From NCBI GenBank assembly GCA_009746045.1, contig RPFO01000034.1:4316798-4380797 (forward strand): a DNA stretch of 64,000 bases. Reading direction: 5' to 3'. This stretch comes from Mesostigma viride. Taxonomy: Eukaryota > Streptophyta > Mesostigmatophyceae > Mesostigmatales > Mesostigmataceae. A model generated the notes under the pieces. That model ran no database searches. It saw nothing but the letters and a program-made list of their open reading frames with translations, and was not told the origin of the DNA. Numbering within the stretch: position 1 is the stretch's first letter; every line of letters begins with the position of its first letter. The position numbers and the translations under genes are program-made. Positions 23,236 to 33,800 of this stretch are shown here, piece by piece.

Positions 23236-24274
23236 TCGCAACTTGATCCCAGCATTTGCTGGCAAGGTCGGCTGGCCGCTATGGCGGCTGCGCTGAATGT
23301 AAGACGATGCTATCGGCCTCTCCGGGCGTGGAGAGGCCTGGAATAAAGTTCTTTATGTTCGCCACCTACCGTTACAGGCCACGGTAATGGTTGTTGGGTG
23401 GGGGGCTCAGCGATTTGAGTAAAAGGGTGTGATTTCCGGCGCTGGGCCCACTGACGATTCCCCTCTACCCCTGGGTGCGGCAAGCAGCTTCCTGACACTG
23501 GGGAAGCTGCGTTTTCAGTCGGACAACGTCAGGGAAGGAGCCATACAGGCCAGGGCCAGCGGCTACGGTGGAAAGAATCACAGGTGGAGGCGAATCTGCC
23601 TTAAACGTGGAGATGGCTAGCGCGGAGTGCCAGGGTAGCCCATAACTGCCAAGAGCCTGACAGCGGACCCGATCTTTCGGCCTGTGGCCAGACGGGAGTT
23701 TCGGGGAGGATGCGGGGCTGGAGCGAATCTTGGTGGGAGGAGCGCGCTCTTCATCATTGCCCAGTTTTTCAGCAAAGAATGTTCGCCTGGCGGGGCTGAA
23801 ATTCTTGCTGTTTTATCGCCTTGTTTTTATCCTGTATGATGCATTATAGGAAAAGCGATAAAGAGTTCGGTTCAGCCAGGGGGGCATCTCTATGCCATAA
23901 AAATTTCCTACGACAACACAAGCCCTGGTCAGGGCCTTGGCTAAGCAGTTTCCAAGCCAAGGCCTTGGTAGGGTAGAGGGCCTATCGCCACAAAGGTTTC
24001 AATGCCGGGAAATCCCAGCCTCGGGGGTGGGGCTGGTGATGGGTCCTGGGCTTGTGAGAGACGGTCCGGGGGCGTAAGGCCTAATGAGCAGCCGCTGGAA
24101 ACCGCCCCCCTAACGGGGGGAACGACATGGGTGCCGCCCTGCGTCCGCCGGGAAACCGTAGCGGCCACACGGGGGCGGCAGTACAGCCGTGGCAGCGTGC
24201 AGGAGGGGGGCCATGGGGGAAAGAAACTCGGCACCAAGGTTGGCGACAACCTTGGTGGCCAGGAAGGAGGTGTG
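23236..24274. other. No gene recognised between duplicated blocks
   Basis: GC-rich sequence with short overlapping ORFs on both strands (for example 23941-24441 minus, 24002-24328 plus). None has a recognisable motif. Confidence 0.45.
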
Positions 24275-24464
24275 GGGGCAACACCTTGTGTTCGAGTATG
24301 CTGGGCCCCCAGCATGGTGCTACAATAACCAACTTGATAATGATGTGCACTGAGTTTGAAGGTGTGGTATAGGCTGTCCGTATAAAGCCTAGCACACAAA
24401 AATGTAAAATAAATGTTTCTCTTGGTGGGAAGGAACTCCAATGGACCAAAAACAAGAAATGTAT
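24275..24464 (+). repeat. Duplicated block B, copy 1
   Basis: 190 bases from GGGGCAACACCTTGTG to AGAAATGTAT, repeated at 24830-25019. It contains the hairpin TGCTGGGCCCCCAGCA and AATGTAAAATAAATG, which could be a transcript 3' end. Confidence 0.92.
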
Positions 24465-24802
24465 TTGCTGAGCTTCGCTCATTTTATATATGACGCGTGG
24501 ACGGGCTCAAAGGGGACCGACCTGCCGTAGGTAGCGTAAGACTAGCGCTTGTCACGAGGGTACTGCACCGGCCGGCCCTTTTTGTGCCGAGGCTGAGTGT
24601 GGTTCCGGAGTGCAGGCCTAGGTAGCTTCTAACGTACGTCACTAGACCTTGTTACCTGCGCCAGCCGCCAGGCGTGGCGCAACTGTGATTGGCAGTCAGT
24701 ACACCTTGTACCTGCGCCAGCCGGCAGGCCTGCGTGGCGCAATGTGAATGATAGTCAGTACTTAGAGTGGTGTAGGGGACGTAGGGAGGCCTCTTTTCAG
24801 CT
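24465..24802 (+). repeat. Duplicated block A, copy 2
   Basis: Second copy of 22899-23235, placed directly after block B copy 1. It is followed by a (CCCA)n run and then block B copy 2. Confidence 0.92.
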
Positions 24803-24829
24803 CCCACCCACCCACCCACGCTGCTAAGA

Positions 24830-25019
24830 GGGGCAACACCTTGTGTTCGAGTATGCTGGGCCCCCAGCATGGTGCTACAATAACCAACTTGATAATGATG
24901 TGCACTGAGTTTGAAGGTGTGGTATAGGCTGTCCGTATAAAGCCTAGCACACAAAAATGTAAAATAAATGTTTCTCTTGGTGGGAAGGAACTCCAATGGA
25001 CCAAAAACAAGAAATGTAT
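24830..25019 (+). repeat. Duplicated block B, copy 2
   Basis: Second copy of 24275-24464. It lies about 0.5 kb upstream of the light-harvesting gene. Confidence 0.92.
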
Positions 25020-25073
25020 GTATATGTATAGACTGGCTAGGTAATAAAAAATACCCATTTACCCGGAAATCCC

Positions 25074-25127
25074 CACGTGGATTTTTTTCCCATCGAATAA
25101 AATTTACCTGGGAAATATCCTCACGTG
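25074..25127 (+). promoter_or_regulatory. Two G-box (CACGTG) motifs upstream of the LHC gene
   Basis: CACGTGG occurs at 25074-25080 and 25122-25128, about 320-370 bases before the TATA box. G-boxes are known light-response elements in plants. A role here is inference. Confidence 0.35.
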
Positions 25128-25443
25128 GCATCTCCGCCTTCCTGGGCTCTGGCCTGACACCAAACAGCTCACGAAACGTAGCGTGAGTTTGGTGACCTTG
25201 ACAAGATTGCAACATTTTGTGAAATCGGGACTTCGGCAACAACTGGAGCCAGTAACGGCGCTGTAAGCCATTCTCTCCGCGGTCCACGTCGGCGAATTGT
25301 CAGTTTAATTGTTGAATAACCGTCCTCGGCAAGTTCCAGCAACTTCTGGCTTCAGAAACTCGGCGCTTGCCGCACTCGACAACAACGTGTCAGGCAGATC
25401 TGCGTTCCAGCTCACGAGGGCAAGCGCAGATCGCGACACAAGC

Positions 25444-25450
25444 TATAAAA
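25444..25450 (+). promoter_or_regulatory. TATA box of the LHC gene
   Basis: TATAAAA lies 75 bases before the start codon. Transcription would begin near 25475, leaving a short leader. Confidence 0.65.
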
Positions 25451-25524
25451 CGCAAGAGCTCGCTTAATTGACGCAAATATTCCCTACGCGCATCCACCAA
25501 GCACCAACACAGGCAGCCACGAAA

Positions 25525-26327
25525 ATGGCCTCCACCCTCGCTGCCTCCACCTTCCTGGGCGCCTCCGTGGCCGTGTCCTCGGCTGTGCGTGCCCCCGTCG
25601 CCGTGATGGCGGTCAAGACCGAGGCCCGTGCCTCCAAGGGCTCCAAGGGCTCCAAGGGCTCCAAGCCATCGGCCGGCATCAACCTGGTCGGAGGTAGCCC
25701 GACCCCCAACGACTTCTTCGACCCACTGAACCTCTCGTTAGTGCTTCTCTTAACAGGTTCGCCACTTCTGTTTAACCACACCGCTACAGCTGCCCGCAAA
25801 CGCTAGCATACGCGGCTGCGTTGTGTTACCTAATTGCTTTGACATGTTTCCACACTGTATCCCGTCGTACTCGCCTTCCTGCCTGCAGCGCCGGCAAGGA
25901 CGACAACGAGATCCTCCTGAGGCGCGAGGCTGAGCTGACCCACGGCCGTGTGTCCATGCTCGCCACCGCCGGCTTCGTGGCCGAGAAGTTCAACCCATTG
26001 TTTAACGGCAGCATCAAGGGACCCGCCATCAACCACTTCCAGCAGGTTCCCCAGCCTTTCTGGGAGATCGTTTGCATCGGCATTGCCATGGCTGAGGCCT
26101 ACCGCCTGCAGGAGGGCTGGTTGAACCCACGTGACGGTGGCTACTACAAGTTGCGCCCTGGCTACCAGCCAGGTGACTTGGGCTATGACCCCCTGGGCCT
26201 GAAGCCCTCTGATCCCGCCGCGCTGGCCGAGCTCCAGACCAAGGAGCTGAACAATGGCCGCTTGGCCATGGTCGGCATCGCTGGCATGGTTGCCCAGGAG
26301 TTCATCACCCAGCAGCCCATCTTCTAA
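25525..26327 (+). CDS. LHCSR/LHCX-family light-harvesting chlorophyll-binding protein
   Basis: Two exons (25525-25736, 25889-26327) encode 216 residues. Residues 1-35 form an Ala/Ser/Val-rich leader without acidic residues, typical of a chloroplast transit peptide. A KGS(KGS)2K repeat follows near residue 40. Exon 2 opens with the first LHC helix, REAELTHGRVSMLAT (conserved E and R for chlorophyll and helix pairing), followed by GPAINHFQQVPQPFWE. The final helix is TKELNNGRLAMVGIAGMVAQE. The GPAIxHFQQV and DLGYDPLGLKP blocks match the stress-related LHCSR/LHCX group better than ordinary Lhca/Lhcb. Such proteins bind pigments in thylakoid membranes and dissipate excess light. The protein ends at QQPIF and lacks the acidic C-terminal extension known from Chlamydomonas LHCSR3. 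It is the only intact host-type gene in the window. Confidence 0.92.
25737..25888 (+). other. Spliceosomal intron in the LHC gene
   Basis: 152 bases with donor GTTAGT and acceptor CTGCAG, preceded by a pyrimidine-rich stretch. Joining gives LNLS-AGKDD with the codon TC|C split across the junction. Confidence 0.88.
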
Positions 26328-27435
26328 ATTAATTATGAAGCACAGCGCTTTGTGCTAGCCCAGATATTGGGCACACTAAACAAATAAATGTCCGTAGCAT
26401 GCTGTGTGTCTGTGGAGTTGACGGGGGAGTTGTGTATATGACATGTACATATTCCGGCAAACATGTAGGCACTCCAAGAAACTTATTTATTCCATGTAAT
26501 TAAAACTTTTCGACTGGAAAAGATGTATACCTCATCATTTGTTGTCCGTCATGATGGCTGATCATGAGATACAGTCACTAGCTTGTCCACAGCGTGGGAC
26601 AAGTGCACAGCCAAATTCCCTGCGATCACTGTGATTCCTTTTTGCCTGGTACCACTCGCACATTTGACCGTTAAATATCCGGCCCGCCGGTCTGAACCGT
26701 ATTTTCGGTTCAAAGTAAAAGTTGTTGCGGCCCGACCTTTGGAACGGGCGCAACAATGGAATAAATTATGTACTTTGGCTTGTTGTCATAGCACGGTGAA
26801 AACTGGGTGTTGGACTCAAAAACTCAGGAACTCGCGGAAAGGCTTGAGCCCGGGTTCGCCGAAACTGTGCGCGGGTTTGCGACGCGGCGCACAGGCTTTT
26901 AGCTTCAAGCTTCAAAACTTGGCGCAGGGGCGACTATTTGGCGCCGCGTCGGTCCCATGACTTTGTTTACTCCGTTGGTTGGATCTGCATCTACGGCATT
27001 CGTGGGTTGTTTCGAAACCCGGTCGAAGAGATTTAACAGAGAAGTCGGGTATATAATTGATCCTTTTTTGACAAATATCTGTGAAAATAGCATGTTCCCC
27101 TCCCACTGAGGACTTACGCTCACGTGACGCAGTCACGTGTCTATTAATTAATGAATGAATTAATCTGTGAAAATGCAAAAGTCGAAATGAACGGCTTGAC
27201 TGATGTTGTCGGCCCTTACAAGTGAACTACAAGTTAACGCCAATCGAAACAAGCCTCCAAAAGTATATCTTGATAGAGGCATGCCTCTTATTTAATTTCC
27301 ACTTGGACTCGGAGGTGGAGGTTGAGTTTGAGTTTGAGTTTGAATTTGAGTTTGAGTTTGGACTCGAGCCAATACAGTAGAAAATGGCCATAGTCCGTAG
27401 GACTTTGGGACTCATTCCAGGACTTAATTTGGGAA
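26328..27435. other. 3' flank of the LHC gene and intergenic DNA
   Basis: AAATAAATG at about 26381 is a possible polyadenylation signal. No gene was recognised. The stretch 26890-26950 is rich in GGCGC. ACGTGACGCAGTCACGT near 27121 is a short palindrome-like site. Confidence 0.5.
27318..27362 (+). repeat. Hexanucleotide GAGTTT microsatellite
   Basis: About seven units of TTGAGT/TTGAAT, adjacent to the LINE relic that follows. Confidence 0.9.
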
Positions 27436-28480
27436 TTGTCCCTTGGTCACGGGACTTTTGTATGGAACTATGATAGTTTGATGGGCTTCCGTCCTGGGCG
27501 CAACACCGTCATGGCCATCTTCGTCGCGCGTCGCCTCTTCGAGGAAATCGCTCTCCTGCAACCTGGTGAGTTTCCCGCCATCCTGATCTTCGTCGACTTC
27601 ATCAAGGCTTTTGATTCTGTCCTCTGGGACGCTCTATGGGCTGTACTTGCTCGCGCTCGCGTCCCCACTCCCCTGATTACCGTCATCCGCACGCTGTATG
27701 AGGGGTCGACCACTTCGGTGCGCACTCAACACGGCATTACCCCGCCATGCCCTGGCACTGCAGACCGGCGTCTGGCAGGGTTGCGTCCTGTCGCTGTACC
27801 TGTTTATTATTGTAGTGGATTATGTTATGCGCCAGGCACGTGCTCGCTTTGCTAGCATTGCAGGCCGCGCCCCTGGCCTAGCGATCACGAACGAGCTTGG
27901 GGAAGGGGGGCCGACTAACAAGCAGAATTTACTAGCTGACCTCATGTATGCCGACGACATCACGCTCATCGAGAAGCCGGAGTCTGCCCAACTTTGGCTG
28001 GACTGCCTGGCGCTCGAGGCTCGGGCGGTTGGTCTAGAAATCAGCCCCAAAACGGAGGCCCTGGCCCTCGGCATGGCAGGGCCCCCACCCACACTCCGCC
28101 TCTTAGACGATGCCGAGGTCAACTACCCTCCTTCAGGCCGCTTCAAGCTGCTCGGCAGTTGGCTTCCCGACTGCGAGGACGACATGATGACACGGATCGG
28201 CATGGCGTGGGCGCACCTCCATGACCACCGCCGCTGGTGGAGCAACCCCGCCCTACCCCGGATCGTCAAGCGTGACCTCTTCAAGGTCGTCATTCTGACG
28301 ATCCTGACCTACGGCGCCGAGACGTGGACACTGATGCAGGAGCTGGAGCAACGACTCGACGGCGCCGTCACCAAGATGCTGCGCAAGGCCCTTAACATCC
28401 CCTTTGGTTTGCACATTAGTAATGAGGATTTGTACGCTGATTTGCCCTATGTTTCCCACATTATTAGGCACAGGCGCCTG
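27436..28480 (+). pseudogene. LINE reverse transcriptase relic with YADD box
   Basis: A non-LTR reverse transcriptase in two frames. The first (27436-27730) has GFRPGRNTVMAIF and FVDFIKAFDSV. The second (from about 27740) has QTGVWQGCVLS, the catalytic LMYADDITLI, KTEALAL, and LTYGAETWTL. The YGxETW and IRHRRL-GLAGHL features are common in LINE proteins of the RTE/CR1-like branches. They differ from both other LINEs in the window. The ORF is cut at 28480 by retrotransposon E1 and continues for 18 bases at 42925-42942, where E3 begins. Endonuclease sequence was not found; the element is 5'-truncated or decayed. Confidence 0.82.
28476..28480 (+). repeat. Target-site duplication of E1, left
   Basis: GCCTG, matched at 42920-42924. 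With one copy removed, the LINE frame reads HRRL-GLAGHL. Confidence 0.9.
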
Positions 28481-29108
28481 AGTTAACGAAACTGTGGCTG
28501 AACTGTGGTTCAGCCTGCACTGATTAATATCTACAGAGGAAGTAGTTATATTAATCAATAGGTTTACGTTGCTGGTTATGGCTACCAGCACAGAACGCAC
28601 GAGGCACGTGAGAACCGTCGCCGAAGGTGCGAGGACACAGGTGCAGGGAAAGTGGTGCTACCAAGTGGCAGCTTCCTGCTCGTTATATACTAATTGTGAC
28701 GCAGTCACATCCAGATGACTGATAGGACAGATCATCTCACAATATTGCTGTCCTTCACTCTGGACCAGCAGATCTCGACTCGTTATCCATAAATAGTCAC
28801 ATCAGCGTCCTGTCGCACAAGTCCTGTCACTATTTGTTACGTCTAATCAATAGCATTGAATAGACCGCAGTGTCGGAGACTAAATGTCCTATCGTACACT
28901 GTGACAAGACGTCGTATGCCACGCGTCACTTGAAGAACCACCGTAGAATCACCGAATCCAAGTAGAATGTAGTAGAACAGTATCTTGCTCATATCTCGAG
29001 CAATACTCATCAGAATGAACCCGTTTCTGGATTGTAGTAACCGGAAGTAGAATCTCTACAAGCCAAGTAGCTTAGTAGAATAATATTGCTTGCCAGGCAA
29101 TATTAACT
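28481..29108 (-). repeat. E1 3' LTR
   Basis: 628 bp with AGTTAA...TTAACT ends, nearly identical to 42292-42919. Confidence 0.93.
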
Positions 29109-29204
29109 CCAGCTCTTTCTTCTCTTTTAGAGCTTGGACGTAACAGCCATATTAACTCCAGCCCTTTCTTTCTTTTAGAGCTGTTAGGCTTGGCAACACA
29201 TATA

Positions 29205-30749
29205 CGGCAGGCGGTACCACCATTCCGTGGCAGCTTGGCCCAGTTTGCTACCGGCTGGCACACGTTTTCAGTGAATTTTGGGCTCCAGATTTAAATGCAA
29301 CGTGCGGTTTGAGGCAGGGGAAAACATGCGTGGACGATAGGAATTATAGCACCGGCGGGCTTCAAAGTGCCGGACGGCAGGCGGTACCACCATTCCGTGG
29401 CAGCTTGGCCCAGTTTGCTACCGGCTGGCACACGTTTTCAGTGAATTTTGGGCTCCAGATTTAAATGCAACGTGCGGTTTGAGGCAGGGGAAAACATGCG
29501 TGGACGATAGGAATTATAGCACCGGCGGGCTTCAAAGTGCCGGACGGCAGGCGGTACCACCATTCCGTGGCAGCTTGGCCCAGTTTGCTACCGGCTGGCA
29601 CACGTTTTCAGTGAATTTTGGGCTCCAGATTTAAATGCAACGTGCGGTTTGAGGCAGGGGAAAACATGCGTGGACGATAGGAATTATAGCACCGGCGGGC
29701 TTCAAAGTGCCGGACGGCAGGCGGTACCACCATTCCGTGGCAGCTTGGCCCAGTTTGCTACCGGCTGGCACACGTTTTCAGTGAATTTTGGGCTCCAGAT
29801 TTAAATGCAACGTGCGGTTTGAGGCAGGGGAAAACATGCGTGGACGATAGGAATTATAGCACCGGCGGGCTTCAAAGTGCCGGACGGCAGGCGGTACCAC
29901 CATTCCGTGGCAGCTTGGCCCAGTTTGCTACCGGCTGGCACACGTTTTCAGTGAATTTTGGGCTCCAGATTTAAATGCAACGTGCGGTTTGAGGCAGGGG
30001 AAAACATGCGTGGACGATAGGAATTATAGCACCGGCGGGCTTCAAAGTGCCGGACGGCAGGCGGTACCACCATTCCGTGGCAGCTTGGCCCAGTTTGCTA
30101 CCGGCTGGCACACGTTTTCAGTGAATTTTGGGCTCCAGATTTAAATGCAACGTGCGGTTTGAGGCAGGGGAAAACATGCGTGGACGATAGGAATTATAGC
30201 ACCGGCGGGCTTCAAAGTGCCGGACGGCAGGCGGTACCACCATTCCGTGGCAGCTTGGCCCAGTTTGCTACCGGCTGGCACACGTTTTCAGTGAATTTTG
30301 GGCTCCAGATTTAAATGCAACGTGCGGTTTGAGGCAGGGGAAAACATGCGTGGACGATAGGAATTATAGCACCGGCGGGCTTCAAAGTGCCGGACGGCAG
30401 GCGGTACCACCATTCCGTGGCAGCTTGGCCCAGTTTGCTACCGGCTGGCACACGTTTTCAGTGAATTTTGGGCTCCAGATTTAAATGCAACGTGCGGTTT
30501 GAGGCAGGGGAAAACATGCGTGGACGATAGGAATTATAGCACCGGCGGGCTTCAAAGTGCCGGACGGCAGGCGGTACCACCATTCCGTGGCAGCTTGGCC
30601 CAGTTTGCTACCGGCTGGCACACGTTTTCAGTGAATTTTGGGCTCCAGATTTAAATGCAACGTGCGGTTTGAGGCAGGGGAAAACATGCGTGGACGATAG
30701 GAATTATAGCACCGGCGGGCTTCAAAGTGCCGGACGGCAGGCGGTACCG
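29205..30749 (+). repeat. Tandem array of nine 170-bp monomers at the LINE 5' end
   Basis: GCGGTACCACCATTCCGTGG begins at 29211, 29381, 29551, 29721, 29891, 30061, 30231, 30401 and 30571, always 170 bases apart. A tenth partial start (GCGGTACCGC) is at 30741. Units appear identical. Each contains ATTTAAAT. The arrangement matches promoter monomers known at the 5' end of mouse L1; promoter activity here is inferred. Confidence 0.95.
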
Positions 30750-30861
30750 CGACCGCAGCGCGTTGGGGGGCTGCCGCCCCCCAAACCCCCCGCGTGGGGG
30801 GCTCCGCCCCCCACACCCCCCGCCCCCCCCTCGGTGGCTGCCACGCCTGCCCTGATTGTTC

Positions 30862-33800
30862 ATGGACGACCCACGACCCCCTTCGCCCAACGGCTCCCCC
30901 GCTCCCCGGTTGGCGCCTCGGCGGTCCTCTCGGCTTGCGGCCCTTCTTGCGGAGGTGGGCGACCCGGCTGCGGGGGGCTCGGGCGCCCCGGTCTCCCCCT
31001 CCTTGGTCTGCGAGGTCTGCCGGAGCGGGCACCGCGGGCACCACATGTTAGTTTGTGATGCTTGCAATTCCGGGTGGCACTTGCAGTGTCTTACTCCCCG
31101 GCTCTACCGGGTCCCGCCGGGCTCCTGGACGTGCCCGCGCTGTCCCCCCCGGCGGGCCCCCGGGCTGCCCTCCCCGCTGGGTGCTCCGGCCCCCTGCCCC
31201 GTGTGCCCCCCTGCCGAGGCCCTCGGGGCGGGCCGTGGCCTGCCCGATGGGGCCGCCGTTGCTCGGGCCCTGGCGCCCTCGGCCCCGGGGCCCCACCCGT
31301 CGCCTGGCCCCGCCGACGGGGGCGCGGCGCTGTCGCCTGGGCTGAGCCCGGCCGACCCCCGGCGGGCCTGGCGACCCCGGCGCCCGCCCCCGGCCCCTCG
31401 CTCCCCGACGCTCTGGCCTCCCTTCCCCCGGCCGCGGTTGGCCACCCAGCCGCCACCCCCGTCCTTGCCGCGTGGGACGGCGGCCCCCGGGCCCACGCGT
31501 TCACCTCGTGGCCGCCCTCGCACATTGTCGGCGTGGTGGGCCGCGCCACCTTTTCTTGGGCGTACTGCCCTTTGTTGCTGGACGCGGTCGGGCTCCAGGC
31601 CGCCTTCCCCTCGCTCCCTAGGCCCCCGGCCTTCCTGGCCCTAGTTGCGCAGGTGCGGGCGACATTTCTTTCCGCCGCCCCCCGGTGACGGCCTCGACTC
31701 TTTGGGGGTATGTCTTGGAAGGATATCACGCCGGCTGCCGGCTGCCGTGGCATCTCCCGGCCGCCCGGCAGGAAGAGCTGCTTTCCCTGGACGAGCGGGT
31801 GGGTCAGGCGGTGGTCGAGTTCGTCACGGCGGTGGCTCGAGACGCACAGGTCTCGGTGCGGGCGGCCTACCTCGCGGGCGGCGCCGACCTGGGCCTCATG
31901 TCCCCGCGGCAGCTTCGCCTCTTCTTGGACGCCCAGGCCCCGCCTCCCGGCCCGGTTGCCAGTGGGGGCTTTCTCATCACCTCCCTCAGCCTGGCGCAGG
32001 CCGCCATGCTGCGTGTGGAGTTCGGGGCCCCCATCGCGGTTCAGGGCGGCCAGGCCATCTTGGTGGACTCGGCCGGGCGCGCCCAGCCCCTAACCGCGGG
32101 GACGCCTGTTTCTGCCTTCCTCCACGACATCCTGGAGTTGGCAGGCATCCCGCACGAATGGCACCCCGCGGCTGACCAACCGGTCGGCATCCTCTCGCGC
32201 GCCCAGATTGCCGCCCTCCCGGGTTGCTGGGAGGCCGGCTGGGACCCGCCCCCCCTCATGTCCGGTCCCTTCTGGAGGGGGACGACCCCGAGTCGGGCTC
32301 CTGTGCCATCTGCCTTGAGCCCTTCCGGCCGGGGGATGGCTTGTGTCGCCTGCCCGCGTGCGGCCACACATTCCATCAAGCGTGCATCGCGCGCAGCTTG
32401 CTCCACTCCGTGCCGCGCTGCCCGTTGTGCCGGGCTGTTGTGCCGCCCCCTGGGACTGCGCTTCCTCTCGGCCCGCCCCCGGTCTCGCTGGGTCCCCTGC
32501 CGGGTCCCCACCGGGCCCCGGGGCCAGCTGCCTCCCCGACCCCTCGGCCTCCGCCCCCGGCCTCGTTGCCGGGGCCTGGGGTGGTCGCGGGCGCGCTGGC
32601 GAGTCCCCCTGGGAGGGGCGCCGGCGTTCTCGATCCCCCTCCGCTGGGGGTCTCCCCGGTGGGCACTGCCTCCTCCGTGGCCCCGGCGGGCCTGCCGGGC
32701 GCTGGTCGGGTCGTGGTGCGCGCGCCTGCCGGCCCGGCTGGGGAGACGCCGCAGGCCCCACGTCCTGCCTTTGCTGGCGCCGCTCCCCGCCACTCAGCGC
32801 CCGCCGACGGCCTTCACCGGTGTGCCGTGCTGCTTCCCACGGGGTCCCCGTGTGCGGGTGTGTTCCACAACCGTAACCTCCTCTGCCAGCACCTTCGCGC
32901 TGTGCACCCCGATCTCGGCGCGGCGGATCTGCAGGCCATGAGCTGTTACCGGTGCCCGGAAGCTCACTGCCAGCGGGTGTACTCCATTCACGGGCGCGCT
33001 CAGCACGCGCGCGCCTGTGTTGCTCAACGGCCCCTCAACCGGCCAGCAGTCCCGGCCCCCTCCCCCCTCCCGCCTCGGCTCCCCCGGCTCCCAGCCCCCG
33101 CCGCCCGACTACTCGGCCAGTTGGCGTTGGCTTGACACGGTCCCCTGGGATGCATGCGCCATCAACCCGACGTCTACCCTGACCGACCTCCCCCACCGCG
33201 CGCGTAGCCTTTTCGCGCAATGTGCAATCGTTTCTCTCCGGCGCATGCACGCCGCTCCGGACGACCCGCTGGGCTTTAAACTGCACATGGTGACCCCCCG
33301 CCTGCTCCTCACCCCTCTCGGGCGTGGTGTGCGCGGCCTCCAGGGTGCGGTTATTGCCCGTTGCCGACGCTTTCTGCAGGGGGACTGGGAGGGGCTGTTT
33401 GGCGTGCCGCCCCCGCGCACGGCCCGGCTGTCGGGGGAGGTCAACTTCGAGCGGGTGGCCGCCGACGTCATCCGCCTCGTCCGCGAGGGGCAGCTCAGCC
33501 GGGCCATGACCCGCTTGGAAATGGCCAAGCTCGCCCCCGCCAATGCGGCTACCCTGGCGGCCTTGGAGGCTCTTCACCCTGCGGAGCCCGGATTCCAGCT
33601 GCCCGTGCCGGACCCCCTGCCGGCCCCCCTCCGGCTGGACCGCGACTGCTTCCTGGAGGTGATGCGTGAGGTCCCGCGGGCTTCCTCTACCGGGCCGTCG
33701 GGCTGGCGCTACGAGCACTTGGAGGTCCTGGTGGGGCATGGGGGCGAGGACATTCTCTTTGACACCCTCATTGACCTGGCGGCTGGTCGCGTTCCTCCCG

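Noticed and set aside
23941-24441. Minus-strand ORF of 166 codons upstream of the LHC gene
   Set aside because: It overlaps duplicated block B, whose second copy gives a different continuation, and has no recognisable motif.
29205-30749. Centromere-type satellite
   Set aside because: The length is alpha-satellite-like, but the array is short, sits inside a retrotransposon and ends just before the LINE ORF. A 5' monomer array explains it better.
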